A DNA stretch of 64,000 nt from Liolophura sinensis (GCF_032854445.1 NC_088307.1:5270001-5334000); one strand, 5' to 3'; shown: positions 1 through 13,141, counted from the stretch's first letter. A program made the numbers and translations. The notes: generated by a model not told the origin, from the sequence alone.

Positions 1-1500
1 CTACCGTAATCCCATTGACTTCCGGTGAAATAGCCTATTATGGGCGCACGTTTCTAGATTCATTTACCATTACAATGGTCTGTACTCGAGCAAGGGTTTT
101 TGTTCATGAAAGGGGTCGTTTTATTCTAAAAGCATAAAACATTATAACAGAAAAGTTATTTTCAAATTTGCTCCTAAAGGAAATCGAAAAAATATTTAAA
201 ACCATATTTACAAATAACTTTTGACTCTCTTCCATCTGTAGTTTACATCATTTTTTTTTGCCTTTTAATCTCCTTTAAGGACTAATGCACCATGTGCCGG
301 CAGAATGTCACGCCACACTTCCACCAAATTTCAATGACAAAGCACGGGCGAGGCAGATGGGATTTGTATAACTCACAGTTGTCTTGTTAACATAGCAATA
401 AGAAGCCATATCAAAATCTCAGACCCCTTCACGTTTAACTAGATATAGGACCCGAGACCACAAAACTGTTCCAGTCTAAACTTCAACCACTTTCTTCCAG
501 GAATTCAGTATATCGGTGTTTCCACTTTCAGGCTTGTCTGCAGGGGGCTGGGATTGTCAGAGTGGTCGGGGATATACGCTTTCCCGTCTCTCAGTCCTGT
601 GCTGCCAAGGATATAGAAATGCCAGTACTTCACTCACCACCCCGAAAGTACATAGTGTTATCTAGAAAAGAACAACTCTGTAGCGTATGCCAGCTTCATG
701 TCAGGAGAAATCAACTGAAATTCGTCGATGGCTGTCTGAAGGACCAAAACCTTGTTTACTGGACCGATATATAGTGGCTCATGTGCGTTAGAATGGCCAA
801 AACGTATGGTCGCATTTTATTGTTTTACCTAAATCCGCATAATTAAACTTTATATGTATACATACAAACATATATGAACCTAGAGTTGAATTTTTTTTTG
901 CTTTTATGTACTTTTTGAACTGCTGCGATGTACATGTGTTTTGTAAAGGCACATACAGTATTGGCCTACATCCAGAACATCGTATCTTAAATGTACTGAG
1001 ACTAAACAATGATATGGGCATTGGAAATTGTCAGTATATCATTGGTCAATAAATACCGAATACCAAAACGGTAGAAATTATCGTTCCACTTTTCATCTGA
1101 AATGGGCCACTTCTTCCCCAATCCACACCAGTAGGCCTACCCAACCTCTACCTCCCGACTGATCCTACGTACGAGCTAGAATTTCTGCGTACCGGCCTGC
1201 ATTTCAACTTAAATTTAGAAACTAAATGCATAATTTGTAAGGGGTTATAAGCTATGGACCAGAACCACGAAACAATACCATTTAATGAAAGAGGACAAAA
1301 GAGAATGGCTGTTGACAATTTCATCTCTCACATGTCAGACGATATTGCATAGGGCTATACAGTCTGTTGGGCATATGATTAGGCTACTGCTGTATGTGCC
1401 GGATGTGCACATGGAACTAAGGTAAACGATGGGAAACCAGTTAACTTCCGGGGTGTGACTGGTCGCAGTGTGGTGTTGTCTTTTCCTTCCTGTTTTAGTT
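1..1500. other. Upstream region without a recognised gene
   Basis: I see no convincing exon, RNA gene or mobile element here on either strand. A 70-codon open frame at 562-774 resembles no family I know. The last 100 bases before the ARPC5 start hold pyrimidine-rich stretches (around 1480-1495) and are the likely promoter and 5' UTR, but no TATA box is evident. Confidence 0.4.
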
Positions 1501-1543
1501 AATAACTCCGGCCGATTTAGGTTAAACCAAGAGGTTTTTTAAC

Positions 1544-4500
1544 ATGTCAAAAAATACAGGACAGTCCAGATTTCGCAAAGTCGACGTTGACCAGTTCGAC
1601 GAGGACAAATTTCAGGACGAAAATGTCGAGGAAGACGGCGAAGCCGGACCGAATGAAGGGGAGATCAACACACTTTTGTCACAATATCCTTTGCACGCTT
1701 CACTTGCAAGGCGTAAAGCCGTTTCATTCTTTCTATATTTTTACCAAGATACAAGTTCACCGTCGTCGCTTTAACTTGCAGGAGTTCTCTTAAATATCGT
1801 TTAAATGTTATTTCATGTTTTTAAAGTAGAATTAAAGTACTGACTGTGTCTTCAGTTTATGAAGTGTAATGACTCATCCCAGTTTGTCGTAGGACTAGGG
1901 GAGAGTTTATTCATGATGCAACGTTAAACCCTTCATATTGCTGTCTTGTAGTACTTGATAGGGTTCTTCTGCATTATATAATATACCAAAGCAATATTAA
2001 TATTTGCAAGTATTTCAGCACTTTGTCATAATGAAAGTTCACTTGATTTCTCAATCCTTGTCTGCCCTAATTGCCTGAATGTAATCACCTGATGACCTCA
2101 TGGCTCATTGGTTGAAAGGGTCACTTTTGCCATAACAGATAGTCGCTAAAGTAACTAGGTAATTTGCTCATTTGCTAATTTTGATGTAATGTCACAGCTT
2201 TTCTCGCGCAGTCATCAGCACTCCCTTTAGTTGTGTAAGGTTACTAGTGGAGATGTCATCAAAGCGAATTTTAACCTGGGTGAGAATGTCTTTGAATAAG
2301 ATGTCATGATAAAAAATGTAGGACATAATGTGCCCTTTAGCCCTTGTTATTTATCACCTCTAGGAGCCCTGCTAATTGCCAAAAAAACCCCCAAAAAACA
2401 AAAACAAAAACATATGTTCAAAAGTTTGAATTTCAGTTTCAAATCCATGAGGTTTTTCACTTATTTGGTGATGGTTTACTTCACCGATAGTCCTGATCTT
2501 TTTACTGTATTTTAAGTATTTTTGTCTGCTCTTTAAATTCCGGGTGAAACAATTTCATGTAAATGAAACCAGCGCCCCCCCCCCCCCCCTCCCACCCTCA
2601 CCCCCCGATATGTATGTTTCAGATATTTTAATATATTCATACTTTTTAAGTTTTGGTGTAATATATTATTGTGGAAAAGTAAACAGGTCAAATTATTTGG
2701 TTAGAAATTGTTGCAACGATGGTAAAATCGTACATCTAACATTGCTTTTGTGTACTAAATTTATGAAATCACATGAGCTAAAATATCACATGTACATGTG
2801 TTGTTTACGCTACGGTACATCCCTGTTGCTTAAATTTCCTTGACTCGTAGCCACGAACAGACAAGCTGAGGCCCTGAAACATGTATTAAACCACGCCCCT
2901 CTCCTGAGCAAGAACACAACAATCAAGGTAAGAATGGTCGTCTTGTTTTAGTCACCTGATTTTTACCTGAAGACAGAGTGATGCCACAGGCTTGAATCCA
3001 GCTCTTACTTGTTTGGCTGCAGCTTTAAGTCAGAGGGTTTGTCAGGCGTTTGGTGAGTGGCTGTGATGAAGCATTCGGCTAAAGCACGGCTCTTGTTGCA
3101 TTGCGCAATCAATCAGCTTCTAACCAGTGAGCTGTCACTGTTGTGGCTGTAGCTTTCAGTCAGACGGTTTGTCAGTTACATGGTTAGATGTGGAGATGGA
3201 ATCCTTTCTGGAGGCAGTTTTTAAATACTTCCTTCCATGAATATGACCAGGACCTTATATTAAGTGAAATTTTGCAGATTGAGTTGTGTTGTAACAAATG
3301 TTTAATCCATGTTTCAAAGCAAACGAACTTAGGCCAGTTATTTGTTGACAAAATTTACCATTTTTACACTTCATGCATAGGTTTTCTGTTCATATATAGG
3401 ACCGAGCTGCTCAGTTAGCCCTCAGAGTGTTAACTTCCTTCAAAAGTTCTGACATAGAGCCAGCGGTTAAATCTCTGGACGAAAAGCAGACGGATATGTT
3501 GATGAAATACATTTACCGGGGATTTGAGGTGCCGTCAGAGGGTAGCAGTGCTGTCCTCCTTACCTGGCATGAAAAGGTGTGTGCTAATTCTTGAATTTGC
3601 CCTGAAAATTTGCAAGGAAAAATACATTTCATAAGCAAGTAAAGGTTGTTAACTTTGGTACTGAAATTAACATTGTGCCAGTAGAATACTGCCCTACCTT
3701 CCAAAAAAACTTGATGAAATCTTACCAAGATGACCAGAACTGAGAAAAAATCAGGCAAAATATGTATCTTTGTATTTTAGGTGAAAAACAGAATTTTCAC
3801 GCTGTGCTAATGTGCATGAAACTATCTTAAAATGCCACATTCCTTTGATATGTTACCAGATCTTAGAGACTGGGAGACTTTTTTTAGATTTTTATAAGTG
3901 TGGTACCATCAGGTGTAACTGAAGTAAAGGCTGATAATTTACAGGCCAGTTGAACCATTGCTCGTTTAACTCTACCAGCCCGACCAAATTTACTGGCCTC
4001 TGACCAGCAATTAATGTATAAAATCCATTTGGGTTTTGAGTCTTTTAATATGTGGTTTTAGTAACCGAAATGTTCAGAACTTGCTGTTCAAGGCCCACTT
4101 TCGGCTTTGTAAATCAAATTTTTCCCAACTTTTCTGGTATAAAGTCACATTTGCATTACGGCGCTATAACCCAGACAGTGCCATATATACAAAAAGAAGT
4201 TCTGACTTACAGACATTTGTGAAAGTGTCCCCTGATTTGTACCATATGATGGCTTCATGGCTAAACTGTATGTATGGAGAAGTTTTAAATTAATGTTTTT
4301 TTCCATCTCTCTGATGTTGTCATGCATTTTGAGTTTATCAGTAAGTTATTGAATTTGTCATCAAGTCAAAAGTTCCTAGATATTGGCATGTAGCTCAAGT
4401 CGTAAGGTCTTTGAATCCCAGCCACAAAACACACCAGGTTTGTGCTCAGTCCTGACCTTGATTAGCGATCTTGATCAAAGTCACATGTTGAACAACAATT

Positions 4501-4605
4501 CATAAATCTGTCTATAATACCTTCTTCATTCCCTTTTTTCAGACATACCGAATTGGTGGACTGGGTAGTATTGTTAGAGTTCTGGCCGACAGAAAACGAG
4601 TGTGA
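1544..4605 (+). CDS. ARPC5: Actin-related protein 2/3 complex subunit 5 (p16-Arc), four coding exons
   Basis: Encodes the smallest subunit of the seven-protein Arp2/3 complex, which nucleates branched actin filaments in the cytoplasm. Coding exons are 1544-1712, 2851-2927, 3400-3576 and 4543-4605, with compatible phases and GT-AG borders, giving about 161 residues against about 151 usual for the family. The N-terminus [20 protein letters not shown], the acidic stretch [12 protein letters not shown], the segment [20 protein letters not shown] in exon 3 and the end [13 protein letters not shown] are family hallmarks, so identity is secure. Exons 2 and 3 supply the helical core. The exon 1/exon 2 join is the least certain point: the chosen donor at 1713 gives about ten more residues than the vertebrate protein between the acidic region and the helices. 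No frameshift or stop is seen. It stands alone, with satellite DNA downstream. Confidence 0.93.
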
Positions 4606-5687
4606 CCTCCTTACCCGTGGAATCCAGGAATATTTCAGACTCTGTTTTGTAGTCTCTGTAAAATATGATTCATGGAGAAAAAAACTGTGTCATGTTTTCA
4701 TCTGTAGCTGAACTGGAGCAGGCCAAAGTCGGGACTACAAACCAGTCAAAAAATGGATGTGTTCTGTTGTACATTTCATTATTAACCAATAAGAGCGAGT
4801 CTAACAAAAATTGTTGCATGCTGACATCATGGATATGATTGGCTTATCCAGAGTATGGTTGAAGATGAAGATTTTCAGAAAGTGAATTCTGATTGGTGCA
4901 TTGCATGATATGTAGTTGTCAAGGACTTTGAACTCTTGTGAGAAACTAGCATTCCAGATACGTAGACACTAGCAATATATGTACCAAAAACATGAGTGGT
5001 GCAGATCTTCGATCATATTTAATAGGTCAAAGGTCAGACAAATCTCCATCTTGTCTGTGTAGGTGGAATGCTGATATCGCTTACTCACGTCCTTATCAAA
5101 TCTGTGCGAGCCTAAACTATGTTTTGGTACATAGTATTTATACATTATAATTTCCTGGTAGTTTTGATGAGCTGATCACCCTGCTGTTTGAACATTCATA
5201 CAGAAGGGTGATCAGTTGGTAAAAAGTTGTGTGAAGTTACAGGCAATTTGCTAATAATCACATGAAATTTCATGTGGTTATTCACCAACGTTGTACAGCA
5301 GTTCGCTGGTGAAAAATACCATGACAATTTTCTGCAATGCTGTACAGTTACCAAAAACATAAAAGAAGAATAAATTGCAAGAAAATAAGATTAATAAATA
5401 TAATGATACAGTATACAGATTTCATAAAGCCCTTGTACTGTGCAGGAATACGTGTGCTAATGCAGCCTAAAACTGAGACAAATCGGTGGAGTTATCTTCC
5501 TTGACTTCCTGCGATGAACTAGCTACGTACGTATTTAGGCATTCACAGCTATGTTTTTGTCAGTTTTAATGTTAATGATACGACCGTGTAGATTTTATGA
5601 ACCTATTTACACAAAAGCACCAGTTTCTCACTTCTCACATACCAGTGCTACGAAACCCTGACCAAAGGGTATATTGAAGGTTTTCGT

Positions 5688-5693
5688 AATAAA
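5688..5693 (+). promoter_or_regulatory. Possible ARPC5 polyadenylation signal
   Basis: An AATAAA hexamer lies about 1.1 kb past the ARPC5 stop codon. Earlier AATAAA hexamers near 5368 and 5394 are equally possible, so the true 3' end is not fixed. Confidence 0.3.
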
Positions 5694-5929
5694 CAGATAT
5701 TTTGATACTCCGTACGATTTTTGTTCTTTGTGTGACAGTTATGAAATACCACCCAGCAGTTTGTTGTTTGGTTTGTTTCTTTTCAGTTTAATGTTGTGTG
5801 TATCTTGTACAGATCAGTCCTAATTCAGACATAAAACCTCACTAAAATGTCATGCCAAAGACGCCAGAAATGATGTATAGTAGACAAGTAATAGATATGA
5901 TGTCTCATTCAGTCTTAGTATACAGACAC

Positions 5930-8900
5930 CAGATTTTGTCCCACCTAGTCAAAGTATTCTCATACTAGACATGGTGGCCAGTATAATCACAGTAAGCTAA
6001 CACCACACAAGATGTCCCATTCGCTCACAGTATACTAACACCACACAAGATGTCCCATTTGCTCACAGTGTACTAACACTAGACATGATGCCCCATTGGT
6101 TCACAGTGTACTAACACCACACAAGATGTCCCATTCGCTCACAGTATACTAACACTACACAAGATGTCCCATTCGCTCACAGTATACTAACACCACACTA
6201 GATGTCCCATTGGCTCACAGTATGCTACCACCACACAAGATGTCCCATTCGCTCATGGTATACTAACACCACACAAGATGTCCCATTCGCTCACAGTATA
6301 CTAACACCACACTAGATATCCCATTCGCTCACAGTGAACTAACACCACACAAGATGTCCCATTCGCTCACGGTATACTAACACCACACAAGATGTCCCAT
6401 TGGCTCACAGTGTACTTACACCACACTAGATGTCCCATTTGCTCACAGTATACTAACACCACACAAGATGTCCCATTGGCTCACAGTATACTAACACCAC
6501 ACTAGATGTCCCATTCGCTCACAGTATACTAACACCACACAAGATGTCCCATTGGCTCACAGTATACTAACACCACACTAGATGTCCCATTCGCTCACAG
6601 TGAACTAACGCCACACAAGATGTCCTATTCGCTCACGGTATACTAACACCACACTAGATGTCCCATTGGCTCACAGTGTACTAACACCACACAAGATGTC
6701 CTATTTGCTCACAGTATACTAACACCACACTAGATGTCCCATTCGCTCACAGTGTACTAACACCACACAAGATGTCCCATTGGTTCACAGTGTACTAACA
6801 CCACACTAGATGTCCCATTGGCTCACAGTGAACTAACACCACACAAGATGTCCTATTCGCTCACAGTATACTAACACCACACTAAATGTCCCATTGGTTC
6901 ACAGTGTACTAACACCAGACATGATGTCCCATTGGTTCACAGTGTACTAACACCACACTAGATGTCCCATTGGCTCACAGTATACTAACACTACACAAGA
7001 TGTCCCATTGGCTCACAGTATACTAACACCACACTAGATGTCCCATTGGCTCACAGTATACTACCACCACACAAGATGTCCCATTCGCTCACGGAATACT
7101 AACACCACACAAGATGTCCCATTCGCTCACAGTATACTAACACCACACTAGATATCCCATTCGCTCACAGTGAACTAACACCACACAAGATGTCCCATTC
7201 GCTCACGGTATACTAACACCACACAAGATGTCCCATTCGCTCACAGTATACTAACACCACACAAGATGTCCCATTCGCTCACAGTATACTAACACCACAC
7301 TAGATGTCCCATTCGCTCACAGTATACTAACACCACACAAGATGTCCCATTCGCTCACAGTATACTAACACCACACTAGATGTCCCATTTGCTCACAGTG
7401 AACTAACACCGTATACTAACACCACACTAGATGTCCCATTGGCTCACAGTGTACTAACACCACACAAGATGTCCCATTCGCTCACAGTATACTAACACCA
7501 CACTAGATGTCCCATTCGCTCACAGTATACTAACACCACACAAGATGTCCCATTGGCTCACAGTATACTAACACCACACTAGATGTCCCATTTGCTCACA
7601 GTGAACTAACACCGTATACTAACACCACACTAGATGTCCCATTGGCTCACAGTGTACTAACACCACACAAGATGTCCTATTTGCTCACAGTATACTAACA
7701 CCACACTAGATCTCCCATTCGCTCACAGTGTACTAACACCAGACATGATGTCCCATTGGTTCACAGTGTACTAACACCACACAAGATGTGCCATTCGCTC
7801 ACAGTATACTAACACTACACAAGATGTCCCATTGGCTCACAGTATACTAACACCACACTAGATGTCCCATTGGCTCACAGTATACTACCACCACACAAGA
7901 TGTCCCATTCGCTCATGGTATACTAACACCACACAAGATGTCCCATTCGCTCACAGTATACTAACACCACACTAGATGTCCCATTCGCTCACAGTGAACT
8001 AACACCACACAAGATGTCCCATTGGCTCACGGTATACTAACACCACACAAGATGTCCCATTGGCTCACAGTGTACTTACACCACACTAGATGTCCCATTC
8101 GCTCACAGTATACTAACATCACACAAGATGTCCCATTGGCTCATAGTATACTAACACCACACTAGATGTCCCATTCGCTCACAGTATACTAACACCACAC
8201 AAGATGTCCCATTGGCTCACGGTATACTAACACCACACTAGATGTCCCATTCGCTCACAGTGAACTAACGCCACACAAGATGTCCTATTCGCTCACGGTA
8301 TACTAACACCACACTAGATGTCCCATTGGCTCACAGTGTACTAACACCACACAAGATGTCCTATTTGCTCACAGTATACTAACACCACACTAGATGTCCC
8401 ATTCGCTCACAGTGTACTAACACCACACAAGATGTCCCATTGGTTCACAGTGTACTAACACCACACAAGATGTCCTATTCGCTCACGGTATACTAACACC
8501 ACACTAGATGTCCCATTGGTTCACAGTGTACTAACACCAGACATGATGTCCCATTGGTTCACAGTGTACTAACACCACACAAGATGTCCCATTCGCTCAC
8601 AGTATACTAACACTACACAAGATGTCCCATTGGCTCACAGTATACTAACACCACACTAGATGTCCCATTCGCTCACAGGATACTAACACCACACATAATG
8701 TCTCATTCGCTCACGGTATACTAACACCACACTAGATGTTCCATTCGCTCACAGTATAATAACACCACACAAGATGTTCCATTCACTCACAGTATACTAA
8801 AACCAGACATGATGGTGCACCCAGCCACAGTGCTAACACCAAACAAGATGTCCCATTCGCTCACAGTATACTAACACTACACAAGATGTCCCATTCGCTC

Positions 8901-9700
8901 ACAGTATACTAACACCACACTAGATGTCCCATTCGCTCACAGGATACTAACACCACACATAATGTCTCATTCGCTCACGGTATACTAACACCACACTAGA
9001 TGTTCCATTCGCTCACAGTATAATAACACCACACAAGATGTTCCATTCACTCACAGTATACTAAAACCAGACATGATGGTGCACCCAGCCACAGTGCTAA
9101 CACCACACAAGATGTCCCATTCGCTCACAGTGAACTAACACCACGCAATGTCTCATTTGCTCACAGTGTACTAACACCACACAGGATGTTCCATTCACTC
9201 ACAGTATACAAACACCACACAAAATGTCCCACTCGCTCAAAGTGAACTAACACCACACATAATGTCTCATTCGCTCACAGTGAACTAACACCACACAAGA
9301 TGTTCCATTCACTCACAGTATACAAACACCACACAAGCTGTCCCTTTCGCTCACAGTATACTAACACCACACAAGATGTCCCATTCACTCACAGTATACT
9401 AACACCACAGATAATGTCTCATTCGCTCACAGTATACTAACACCAGACATGATGTTCCATTCGCTCACAGTATATAAACCCCAGACATGATGTCCCATTG
9501 GCTCACGGTATACAAACACCAGACATGATGTCCCACCCAGTCAAAGTATTCTAACATCAGACATGATGGTGCACCCAGTCACCGGATACTAACACCAGTC
9601 TTCATGCCCCACACAGTCACAGTATACTAAAACCAGACATGATGTCCAACCCAGTCACAGTATTCTGACATCAGGCATAGTGAAACCAAACATGACACAC
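5930..9700. repeat. Satellite array, unit about 38 bp, roughly 95-100 copies
   Basis: Head-to-tail copies of a 38-bp unit containing GATGTCCCATTCGCTCACAG followed by TATACTAACACCACAC. Two main variants (CACAAGATG with TTCGCTC, and CACTAGATG with TTGGCTC) mix along the array. Larger segments are also repeated: a run of about 265 bp starting near 8675 with the variant CACAGGATACTAAC recurs near 8940. Truncated units such as the one at about 7405 mark unequal crossing over. It is non-coding and lies between ARPC5 and the GH3 gene. Confidence 0.97.
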
Positions 9701-10622
9701 CACTCAGTCACAATTTTCAAACATGACACCCCACTCAGTCACAATTTACAAACATGACACCTCACTCAGTCACTATTTAAACCATGAAACCCCACTCAGT
9801 CACTATTTACAAACATGACACCCCACTCATTCACAATTCTCAAACATGACACCTCAATCAGTTACAATTCACAAACATGACACCGCACTCAGTTACAGAT
9901 TACAAACATGACACCCCACTCAGTTACAGATTACAAACATGACACCCTACTCAGACACAATTTACAAACATGACACTCAGTCACAATTTACAAACATGAC
10001 ACACCACTCAGCCACAATTTACAAACATGACACACCTCTCAGTCACAATTTACAAACATGACACCCCACTCAGTCACAATTCACAAACATGACACCTCAC
10101 TCGGTTACAATTCACAAACATGACACCTCACTCAGTCACAATTTTCAAACACGTCACTCCACTCAGTCACAATTTACAAACATGACACCACACTCGGTTA
10201 CAGATTACAAACATGACACCCCACTCAGTCACAATTTACAAACATGACACACACTCAGTCACAATTTACAAACATGACACACCTCTCAGTCACAATTTAC
10301 AAACATGACACCCCACTCAGTCACAATTCACAAACATGACACCCCACTCAATCACAATTTACAAACATGGCACTCCACTCGGTCACAATTTACAAATATG
10401 ACACCCACTCAGTCACAATTCACAAACATAACACTCGCTCAGTCACAATTTACAATCAAGACACCCACTCAGTCACAATTTACAATCATGACAACCCGCT
10501 CAGTCACAATTTACAAACATGACACCCACTCAGTCACAATTTACAAACATGACACTCCACTCAGTCACAATTTACAAACATGACACCCCACTCAGTCGCA
10601 ATTTACAAACATGACAACCCAC
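9690..10622. repeat. Minisatellite, unit about 31 bp, roughly 30 copies
   Basis: Tandem copies of a 31-bp unit with ACAAACATGACACCCCACTC followed by AGTCACAATTT. It directly continues the 38-bp satellite. Intermediate units at about 9530-9720 (CCCAGTCACAGTATTCTGAC, then CCACTCAGTCACAATTTTC) show that the two unit types are related. Open frames across it are products of the repeat. Confidence 0.95.
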
Positions 10623-10990
10623 CCAGTCACCATGAACACAAAACACAGTAAAGTAAACAGTTTTTATTTGTCTTGAAACACGTTATAGAAGCTTGACATG
10701 GGACTGCCGTGTATACGTACAGCTGTAACATGGGATGCATTAAAAGGCTCATATTATGGGAAAATACGAGATTACCCCCACTCGTCGTTGTAAACACAAA
10801 CGAGAGTGCAAGAAAGTTACCGACATGTTTAAGGCGCTTATCTCGGTTTGAGATTTTCCTTCTCAAAGGTCATGCTAAAGTTTAATAACCTTTTTCTAAT
10901 TTTTTTGTCCAACAATGTGCAATATGGAGAGTTCGAAGAGTTGTACGTACGTGCGAACTGATTCATAGCAAACATTTTTTCTCTGTAAAT

Positions 10991-11283
10991 ATGACTGGCT
11001 TTCTTGCCCCAGTGTTGCTTCTCGTATTTTACTCCTCTGCCGTTATCGCGGACTACCCTTTTCGAAACGCTTCCTTACCATGGCAGCAGCAGGTAGATAA
11101 CGTCGTAGGCCGTCTGACGCTACCAGAGATCCAAACTCAGCTGTCTAGTTGATAGGGTGCCGCCCCGCCGATAGAGCGTCTGGGAATACGGGAATACGCC
11201 TGGTGGCCCAACTGCGGTAGGGGGGATGTCGCACAGAACTCAACGGCCTTTCCACCGTTCATCGGCCTGGACGCTTCCTTTGA
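10991..11283 (+). pseudogene. First-exon copy 1 of the GH3 beta-xylosidase-like gene, disabled
   Basis: This 293-bp copy is co-linear with the exon at 12539-12831, starts with the same signal peptide (MTGFLAPVLLLVFYSSAVIA) and ends at the same donor phase. At codons 54 and 55 (11150-11155) it has TGA then TAG where the intact copy has GGA CAG. By eye I count eight base differences between the copies, seven of which change an amino acid or create a stop, a pattern expected of an exon no longer under constraint. It could still act as an untranslated first exon, or readthrough could occur, but a normal product is not expected. Confidence 0.85.
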
Positions 11284-11479
11284 GTAAGTTTAGAAATGCT
11301 GTTGTTTTCATACCTCTAAACTCAAAGATAAAAGGCAGCAAAATGAAACTTATACAGGCAGAAAATTATTGAACTATTCATATAACCTGTCTACCTTTCT
11401 TACAACTGCCACAAACTTAATTTAAGTGGAAGAACTTGAGCTAAAATTATATATTGGGCAGTGATTTAAGTATCAGTAC

Positions 11480-11606
11480 TATGCATTGTTATGGTGGGAG
11501 GAAACCGGGCAGAGCCCGGGAGAAACCTACGACCATCCGCAAGTTGCTGCCAGACCTTCCCACATACGGCCGGAAAGGAAGCCAGCATGAGACATGCACA
11601 ATAAAG
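11480..11606 (-). mobile_element. SINE family A fragment (copy in duplication unit 1)
   Basis: Reverse-oriented fragment of the SINE body with GGTGGGAGGAAACCGGGCAG at one end and the CTTCCCACATACGGCCGGAA segment further on. It was duplicated together with GH3 exon 1, so the copy at 13028 is not an independent insertion. Confidence 0.75.
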
Positions 11607-12286
11607 TTATGAGCACAATGTAGAGCTATGTATAAGCACAATGTCGAGCTATGTATAAATACAATGTAGAGCTATGTATGTGCACAATGTGGAGTTTGCA
11701 TGAGCACAATGTAGAGCTATGTAGCACTATGTAGAGTTTAGTATGGACATGATGTAGAGCTATGTATGGACACAGTGCAAAGATATGTCTGAGCATAATG
11801 TAGAGCTCTGTATGAGCACAATGTAGAGCTATGTATGAGCACAATGTAGAGCTATGTTTGAGCACAACGTAGGGCGGGGTATGCGCATAATGTAGGGCTA
11901 TGTATGAACACAGTGTAAAGGTATGTATAAACACACTGTAGACCTATGAGCACAATGTAGACCTATGTATGAGCACAATGCAGAGCTATGTATGAGCACA
12001 ATGTAGCGCTAAGTATGAGCACAATGTAGGGCGAAGTATGAGTATAATGTAGAGCTATGTATGAACACAATGTAGAGTATGTATGAACACACTGTCGAAC
12101 TATGTTTGAGCACAATGTAGAGCTATGTATGAGTACAATGTAGAGCTATGTATGAGCACAATGTAGAGCTATATATAAGCACAATGTAGAGCTTTGTATG
12201 AGCACAATGTGGAGCTAAGTATCAGCACAATGTGGAGTTTGCATGAACACAATATAGAGCTAAGTATCAGCACAATGTAGAACTCT
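11607..12286. repeat. 23-bp minisatellite, first array
   Basis: About 28 copies of a 23-bp unit reading GAGCACAATGTAGAGCTATG plus TAT, with variants ending GTGGAGTTTGC. It lies in the intron after disabled exon copy 1 and belongs to the same family as the array at 13141-14640. Long minus-strand open frames across it are repeat artefacts. Confidence 0.95.
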
Positions 12287-12538
12287 AAAAGGCCCATATT
12301 ATGGGAAAATACGAGATGTGATATTACCCCCACTCGACGTTGTAAATACAAACGAGTGTGCAAGGAGTTGACCGACATATTTATGGCGCTTATCTCGGTT
12401 TAAGATTTTCCTTCCCACACGTCATGTTAAAGTTTGATAACCGTTTTTCATTTTTATTTAAACCACGTGCAAATCGAAGAGTTCGAGTTGTACGTACGTG
12501 CGAACTGATTCATAGCAAACATTTTTTTCTCTGTAAAT

Positions 12539-12831
12539 ATGACTGGCTTTCTTGCCCCAGTGTTGCTTCTCGTATTTTACTCCTCTGCCGTTATCGCGGA
12601 CTACCCTTTTCGAAACGCTTCCTTACCATGGCAGCAGCGGGTAGATGACGTCGTAGGCCGTCTGACGCTACCAGAGATCCAAACTCAGCTGTCTAGCGGA
12701 CAGGGTGCCGCCCCGCCGATAGAGCGTCTGGGAATACGGGAATACGCCTGGTGGTCCAACTGCGGTAGGGGGGATGTCGCACAGAACTCAACGGCCTTTC
12801 CACAGTTCATCGGCCTGGGCGCTTCCTTTGA
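12539..12831 (+). CDS. Alternative first exon (copy 2) of the GH3 beta-xylosidase-like gene
   Basis: An open exon of 97 codons plus two bases. It encodes a signal peptide with a hydrophobic core (residues about 5-18, FLAPVLLLVFYSSAV), then DYPFRNASLPWQQRVDDVVG, the start of the GH3 N-terminal domain (motif GRLTLPEIQTQL). It ends at GA|GTAAGT, leaving phase 2, which fits exon 2 at 18123. It could be an alternative first exon with its own promoter, giving a different signal peptide and N-terminus from the exon at 16615, or the leftover of a partial gene duplication. Transcript data would decide. Confidence 0.75.
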
Positions 12832-13027
12832 GTAAGTTTAGAAATGCTGTTGTTTTCATACCTCTAAACTCAAAGATAAAAGGCAGCAAAATGAAACTTA
12901 TACAGGCAGAAAATTATTGAACTATTCATATAACCTGTCTACCTTTCTTACAACTGCCACAAACTTAATTTAAGTGGAAGAACTTGAGCTAAAATTATAT
13001 ATTGGGCAGTGATTTAAGTATCAATAC

Positions 13028-13141
13028 TATGCATTGTTATGGTGGGAGGAAACCGGGCAGAGCCCGGAAGAAACCTACGACCAGGTTGCTGTCAGACCTT
13101 CCCACATACGGCCGGAAAGGGAGCCAGCATGAGACATGCAC
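13028..13141 (-). mobile_element. SINE family A fragment (copy in duplication unit 2)
   Basis: Near-identical copy of the fragment at 11480, carried along by the 1.55-kb duplication. It differs by a small deletion near 13085, where several bases before the GTTGCTG motif are lost. Confidence 0.75.

Larger units (their letters stand above)
10739..13140. repeat. Tandem duplication, about 1.55 kb, carrying GH3 exon 1
   Basis: The segment from about 10739 recurs from about 12287, an offset near 1548 bp. The copied unit contains the putative promoter, the first GH3 exon, about 190 bp of intron, a reverse-oriented SINE fragment and the start of a 23-bp minisatellite. The intron part after the donor is identical between copies over about 190 bp, while the upstream flank has drifted clearly, so similarity is patchy. 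Confidence 0.9.

Noticed and set aside
5930-9700. Perfect TACTAAC branch-point motif in nearly every satellite unit
   Set aside because: The motif is short and repeated because the unit is repeated; there is no evidence of splicing in this intergenic array.
5930-10620. CRISPR-like repeated block
   Set aside because: The repeats are directly adjacent with no unique spacers, and the genome is eukaryotic; it is a satellite.
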